A DNA stretch of 64,000 nt from CAYTAU01 sp964442075 (lineage in GTDB: Bacteria; Bacteroidota; Bacteroidia; Bacteroidales; CAYTAU01). Every line of letters begins with the position of its first letter. Positions within the stretch are counted from its first letter, which is position 1. The notes beneath the pieces are model-generated. The model saw only the letters and a list, made by a program, of their open reading frames with translations, was not told where the DNA came from and ran no database searches. Shown one piece after another: positions 60,762 through 64,000 of this stretch. The stretch spans positions 1-64,000 of the forward strand of contig CAYTWH010000018.1 in the NCBI GenBank assembly GCA_964442075.1, given 5' to 3'. The position numbers and the translations under genes are program-made.

Positions 60762-62516
60762 CTATACTTTTGCATACTTTCTTTTGCGAACAAATCGGAT
60801 AATAAATCCAAATATAATAACAATAAGTACGGGTAGGATTATATTAATTATTTGCCATTTTAGTTTTTCATCGTTAATTTTTGCTCTGTCCATCAGCCTT
60901 AATTTTAGCTCGCGCGACCTAACACTCATAATTCCGGCATCGTCGCATAGATAATTAACGGCATTTAAAATAAATTCTTTATTGCCGCCATAATATATGT
61001 CTCTAAAATAAAAATCGAGCCCAAGCGGCAGGGGCATGTATTTGCCGTTTTTAATATCTGCATTGTTTTTAATAATATCGCCATCGGAAACAACAATCAT
61101 TTTTGTGGGTTTGCCGTATGCTTTAAAATCTATTAAATTATTTTCTTCAAATTCGGGTTCTAATCTATTATTAAACAGCGATTCGAATTTACCGCTTAAT
61201 AAAACCGCAATTGGCTTATGCGATTTAATAAATTGTCGTTTATCGGGCTCTTGGCTCACTAATCGCAAATCTACCCTTATTGGTGCATTTACTACCTTTG
61301 TGTATTGAGATGTGTGAAGTAAAAATGTTTTTGAGATATTTGGATCTTCGCCAACAGTATCTATGGTACTTACAAATTCTGTTTTAATAAGATCCATGTT
61401 TTTGGTTATTGGATGTGTATTGTTGGGTGTAATCAATGGGAAATATAACCACGGAACAGGAGAAAAATTTGGTTCTGCACCTACAACTGCTGTATTAACA
61501 GGAATCATGGCACATTGTATATCCTGAATTAGGTCTGGATTAATTCTTACTCCGTATTTAAACAACTGGTCTTCTATATTAATTTGTTTTACCAATGCAA
61601 TAGATGAACCCTGATATGATAAACTATCCATATCAATTGTTGTTCCATCAATCAGCCATAATGATTTTCCTCCGTTTATTATAAACTGGTCTATAATAAA
61701 TTTATCGTTTTTAGAGAATACTGAATCGGGCTTGGCAATAATAATTGCCTGATAACGATTTACAACTTTAGATTTAACAGAATCAATCATCATTCGCTCC
61801 CTTAAACTGTTTAGTTGCCCGTCTAGTTTTATAAATTCTACCGTATAAAATTCCGATAATGAATTAATGATATCGTATAATTGCAAATCATCAAGTTCGC
61901 CATGCCCCTCGATAAAAGCAATTTTTGGTTTTTCTTTTTTTTGCAGATCTCTTATTGCTTTCACTAATTTATATTCAATATCCTGAGTTGAAAGATTAAG
62001 ATTCTGCTCGGGTGAATGTCCCATTTTATTCTCAAGAAAATCAATAGCTGTTTCTCTTCCCTTATATGTCATTATTGCTCCCGGAAAAATAATTTTTTGC
62101 GAGGTATTACCTTCCGAATCTTTTTCTTGCAAATTGGTTGGCATCAATCCTTTTTTCATTAATTGCCTGCCTATTTCATTTCTTGCCTTATCATCTTTTC
62201 CTTTAAGCGGATTTATAAATTCATATTCAATATTATTTTTTGCAATAACACTAAATTCGTCAAGCATTTCTTTTATGCTGTTTCGCAAACGCTTAAAACC
62301 AGAATTAAGGTCTCCTTCCAAATAAATTGTTAAATAAATATAATCGTCAAGTTCATTGAGCATATCAAGGGTAGTTTCCGATAAAGTAAATCTTTTTTCG
62401 GAAGTTAAATCAATGCGTTCAAAAATATATGAACCTATAAGATTAACATTTACAATGATAAACAACCAAAGTATAAGGTTTAAATATGTATTTCGTTTTT
62501 CTTTTTTCCTGCTCAT
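60762..62516 (-). CDS. gldG: gliding motility ABC transporter substrate-binding-like protein GldG
   Basis: A 584-residue protein with an N-terminal membrane anchor (about 13-30) and the auxiliary domain of GldG/DUF4350-like proteins: SEKRFTLSETTLDMLNELDDYIYLTIYLEGD near the start (cited in part), FIEGHGELDDLQL, ILNAVNYLCDDAGIMSVRSRELKLRLMD, then a second membrane helix near 560-575 and a basic tail. With GldF and GldA it forms a putative ABC transporter needed for gliding in F. johnsoniae. gldF ends 1 nt upstream, so the two genes are translationally close. A terminator follows it. Confidence 0.88.
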   Translation of the reverse strand: MSRKKEKRNTYLNLILWLFIIVNVNLIGSYIFERIDLTSEKRFTLSETTLDMLNELDDYIYLTIYLEGDLNSGFKRLRNSIKEMLDEFSVIAKNNIEYEFINPLKGKDDKARNEIGRQLMKKGLMPTNLQEKDSEGNTSQKIIFPGAIMTYKGRETAIDFLENKMGHSPEQNLNLSTQDIEYKLVKAIRDLQKKEKPKIAFIEGHGELDDLQLYDIINSLSEFYTVEFIKLDGQLNSLRERMMIDSVKSKVVNRYQAIIIAKPDSVFSKNDKFIIDQFIINGGKSLWLIDGTTIDMDSLSYQGSSIALVKQINIEDQLFKYGVRINPDLIQDIQCAMIPVNTAVVGAEPNFSPVPWLYFPLITPNNTHPITKNMDLIKTEFVSTIDTVGEDPNISKTFLLHTSQYTKVVNAPIRVDLRLVSQEPDKRQFIKSHKPIAVLLSGKFESLFNNRLEPEFEENNLIDFKAYGKPTKMIVVSDGDIIKNNADIKNGKYMPLPLGLDFYFRDIYYGGNKEFILNAVNYLCDDAGIMSVRSRELKLRLMDRAKINDEKLKWQIINIILPVLIVIIFGFIIRFVRKRKYAKV

Positions 62517-62517
62517 G

Positions 62518-63252
62518 CTATTTCCATTTACGTCTTTGTAATCTTAATTTCGTAAATATTATAAATATTGCAACTACACTAATAAAATATATTATATCTC
62601 TGGTGTCTAACACACCTCTGCTCATCGATTTGTAATGGTCGTTAATACCAAGTTTAATAATAATATCGTCAAAGCCTTTTGCAATTCCAAGTGTGCTTAT
62701 CGATTCAAATCCAATAAATAAAAAGAATGATAATATTACAGCTATAATAAATGATATTATCTGATTTTCGGTTAATGATGATGCAAAAACACCAATTGCT
62801 ACATATATTGAAGCTAAAAAGAATAAGCCTATATATGAACCCCAAATTCCACCTGTATCTAAATTACCAACAGGATTGCCAAGAAAATGTACAGAAATAA
62901 AATAAATAAACGTTGGTAATAAAGAGAATAGCACTAATGTTAATCCCGATAAATATTTAGCAAATACTATTTTGAAATCCGAAACAGGTCTTGTAAGTAA
63001 TAGCTCAATTGTTCCTGTTCTTTTTTCATCGGCAAACAATCGCATTGTAATAGCCGGTACAAGAAACAAAAACACCCATGGCGAAATAATAAAAAGTGTA
63101 TCTAAATTTGAATATCCCGAATCAAGTACGTTAAACTCACCCGGAAAAATCCACATAAATAAACTATTAACAATAAGAAACACTATTATTACAATGTATC
63201 CAATTAAAGAGCTGAAAAAACTTCGTATTTCTTTTAAAAATAAAACGTACAT
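62518..63252 (-). CDS. gldF: gliding motility ABC transporter permease GldF
   Basis: A 244-residue permease with six membrane segments. I take the start at 63252 (MYVLFLKEIRSFFSSLIGYI) because this is the family opening and a -7 box overlaps the alternative upstream ATG at 63276. It has IISPWVFLFLVPAITMRLFADEKRTGTIELLLTRP (family motif, cited in part), FAKYLSGLTLVLF and ENQIISFIIAVILSFFLF. It pairs with GldG downstream and, presumably, GldA at 1453. Confidence 0.9.
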   Translation of the reverse strand: MYVLFLKEIRSFFSSLIGYIVIIVFLIVNSLFMWIFPGEFNVLDSGYSNLDTLFIISPWVFLFLVPAITMRLFADEKRTGTIELLLTRPVSDFKIVFAKYLSGLTLVLFSLLPTFIYFISVHFLGNPVGNLDTGGIWGSYIGLFFLASIYVAIGVFASSLTENQIISFIIAVILSFFLFIGFESISTLGIAKGFDDIIIKLGINDHYKSMSRGVLDTRDIIYFISVVAIFIIFTKLRLQRRKWK

Positions 63253-63273
63253 ATAGTCATTGTTTATAAACCG

Positions 63274-63281
63274 CAAAATTA
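63274..63281 (-). promoter_or_regulatory. putative -7 box for gldF-gldG
   Basis: CAAAATTA on the + strand reads TAATTTTG on the minus strand, 21 nt upstream of the gldF start at 63252. Confidence 0.4.
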
Positions 63282-63340
63282 GTTTAATTTTTCAAGAATA
63301 CAATTTGATTAAATTATATATTGCTTTACAAAGTATTTGT

Positions 63341-63348
63341 TACTTTTG
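63341..63348 (+). promoter_or_regulatory. putative -7 box for PagL-like gene
   Basis: TACTTTTG matches TAnnTTTG, 70 nt upstream of the start at 63419. A small CCTCC/GGAGG hairpin repeat (63372-63396) lies in the leader. Confidence 0.3.
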
Positions 63349-63418
63349 CTATGTTTGATTATGGAAAAGCCCCTCCTAATCTCCACAAAAGGGAGGAACA
63401 AGAGGCAAAACACATTTA

Positions 63419-64000
63419 ATGATAAAAATAAAACAAAATATTATACCTGTTTTACTTATTTGTTTTTCGTTAAACATTTATTCGCAAAACATAACAAATA
63501 ATCTTCAGGTAGAAGTAAAAGGTCAATATGGTTTTATTTTGCCACATCATTCGTTTTTTAAATTTTTCAACGATAAACATCCTTATGCTTTTAATATTGA
63601 AACAAGTAAAAGATTAACAGGTAAAAAAGAATGGGAACAATTATATCGCTATCCTGCATTTGGTTATGGTTTATATTACTGCAATCTTGGCAATAAAAAA
63701 TACTTTGGAGAAGCATATGCCATATATGGATTCATTAATATTCCAATAATTAAAAAAAACGAATTTAGCTTCAATTACACTCTTGCAGGTGGATATTCAT
63801 ATTTATCCAAATCATTTGATATTTATGATAACTATTATAATCTTGCTATTGGCTCACCCGGTAATGTTTATGTTAATCTTGCTTTAGATACAAAATGGCA
63901 ATTATTTGAAAATATAATTTTTGATATCGGTTTTGGAATTACCCATTATTCAAACGGTGCTGTTGCAAAGCCAAATACAGGTATTAATGTAGTTACAGCT
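63419..64000 (+). CDS. lipid A deacylase PagL-like outer-membrane protein (3' end outside window)
   Basis: The first 194 codons of a gene cut by the window edge; the frame is open to the last base. A signal peptide (about 1-23, LNIYSQ) is followed by beta-barrel-like strands (VEVKGQYGFILPHH, YPAFGYGLYYCNLG, FSFNYTLAGGYSYLS). The His-Ser-Asn arrangement of PagL/acyloxyacyl hydrolase-like proteins appears in GFGITHYSNGAVAKPNTGIN (His176, Ser178, Asn179). It would remove an acyl chain from lipid A in the outer membrane. The start at 63419 is set by the signal peptide. Confidence 0.75.
   Translation, partial: MIKIKQNIIPVLLICFSLNIYSQNITNNLQVEVKGQYGFILPHHSFFKFFNDKHPYAFNIETSKRLTGKKEWEQLYRYPAFGYGLYYCNLGNKKYFGEAYAIYGFINIPIIKKNEFSFNYTLAGGYSYLSKSFDIYDNYYNLAIGSPGNVYVNLALDTKWQLFENIIFDIGFGITHYSNGAVAKPNTGINVVTA

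Noticed and set aside
63369..63404. CCTCC/GGAGG hairpin as a terminator
   Set aside because: It lies in the leader of a + strand gene with no T-run and resembles the dispersed repeat at 43854, so it was noted only as a repeat.
1..64000. tRNA or rRNA genes
   Set aside because: No cloverleaf with a GTTC-type T-loop or rRNA-like segment was seen; a tRNA scan would be decisive.

Overview
The window is AT-rich and looks like a chromosome segment of a Bacteroidota bacterium, probably an anaerobic or facultative member of the class Bacteroidia. The evidence is the gliding/type IX secretion set (gldA at one end, gldF and gldG at the other), secreted proteins with type A and type B T9SS C-terminal sorting domains, many lipoproteins, DUF3078 and DUF4153 family proteins, a DivIC-type divisome protein, and promoter boxes of the Bacteroidota form TTTG...TAnnTTTG. 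No rRNA, tRNA, CRISPR array, integrase or complete transposase gene was recognised.

Layout. 0-2.4 kb: two small exported proteins, each followed at its stop codon by the same hairpin repeat, then gldA. 2.6-15.4 kb: sucD, a GT4 glycosyltransferase, an LptF/LptG permease, a START-like protein, moaA-moeA (with an unusually short MoaA), an M28 peptidase, small lipoproteins, a MauE-thioredoxin fusion, a SUMF1-domain protein and a nuclease lipoprotein. 15.5-23.5 kb: a five-gene operon (ADP-forming acyl-CoA synthetase, Na+/solute symporter, membrane protein, fused IorA-IorB, aminotransferase) that reads as a complete route from an amino acid through a 2-oxoacid and an acyl-CoA to an acid plus ATP and reduced ferredoxin. 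25.4-35.1 kb: two giant paralogous T9SS substrates; the second is cut in two by one in-frame TGA. 35.3-42 kb: UbiA-type prenyltransferase, LysM/periplasmic-binding protein, DivIC, gamma-carbonic anhydrase, a DUF5684 gene beside a nonsense-mutated paralogue, and a MATE transporter.

42-46 kb and 56-60.7 kb are the accessory zones. Each contains a short gene unit bounded by matching inverted ends with an attC-like layout, with no integrase in view. Each also contains a tandem array with a period near 21 nt lying just upstream of a poorly characterised ORF. The second zone also carries clusters of small hairpins whose framework is conserved while the stems change in a compensating way. Between them (46.4-56.3 kb) lie a TMTC-like TPR membrane protein, a GT2 and a methyltransferase (surface glycan genes), mtnA with a class II aldolase (probably a methylthioribose salvage shunt), a STAS-like protein, a perfect 50-bp palindrome, a Cys-rich putative enzyme of unknown function and a DUF4153 membrane protein. 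The window ends in gldF-gldG and a truncated PagL-like lipid A deacylase gene.

The best candidates for something undescribed are the two attC-like cassettes, the compensating-stem hairpin family and the array-plus-orphan-gene pairs. All assignments come from reading motifs by eye; no search or folding program was run.
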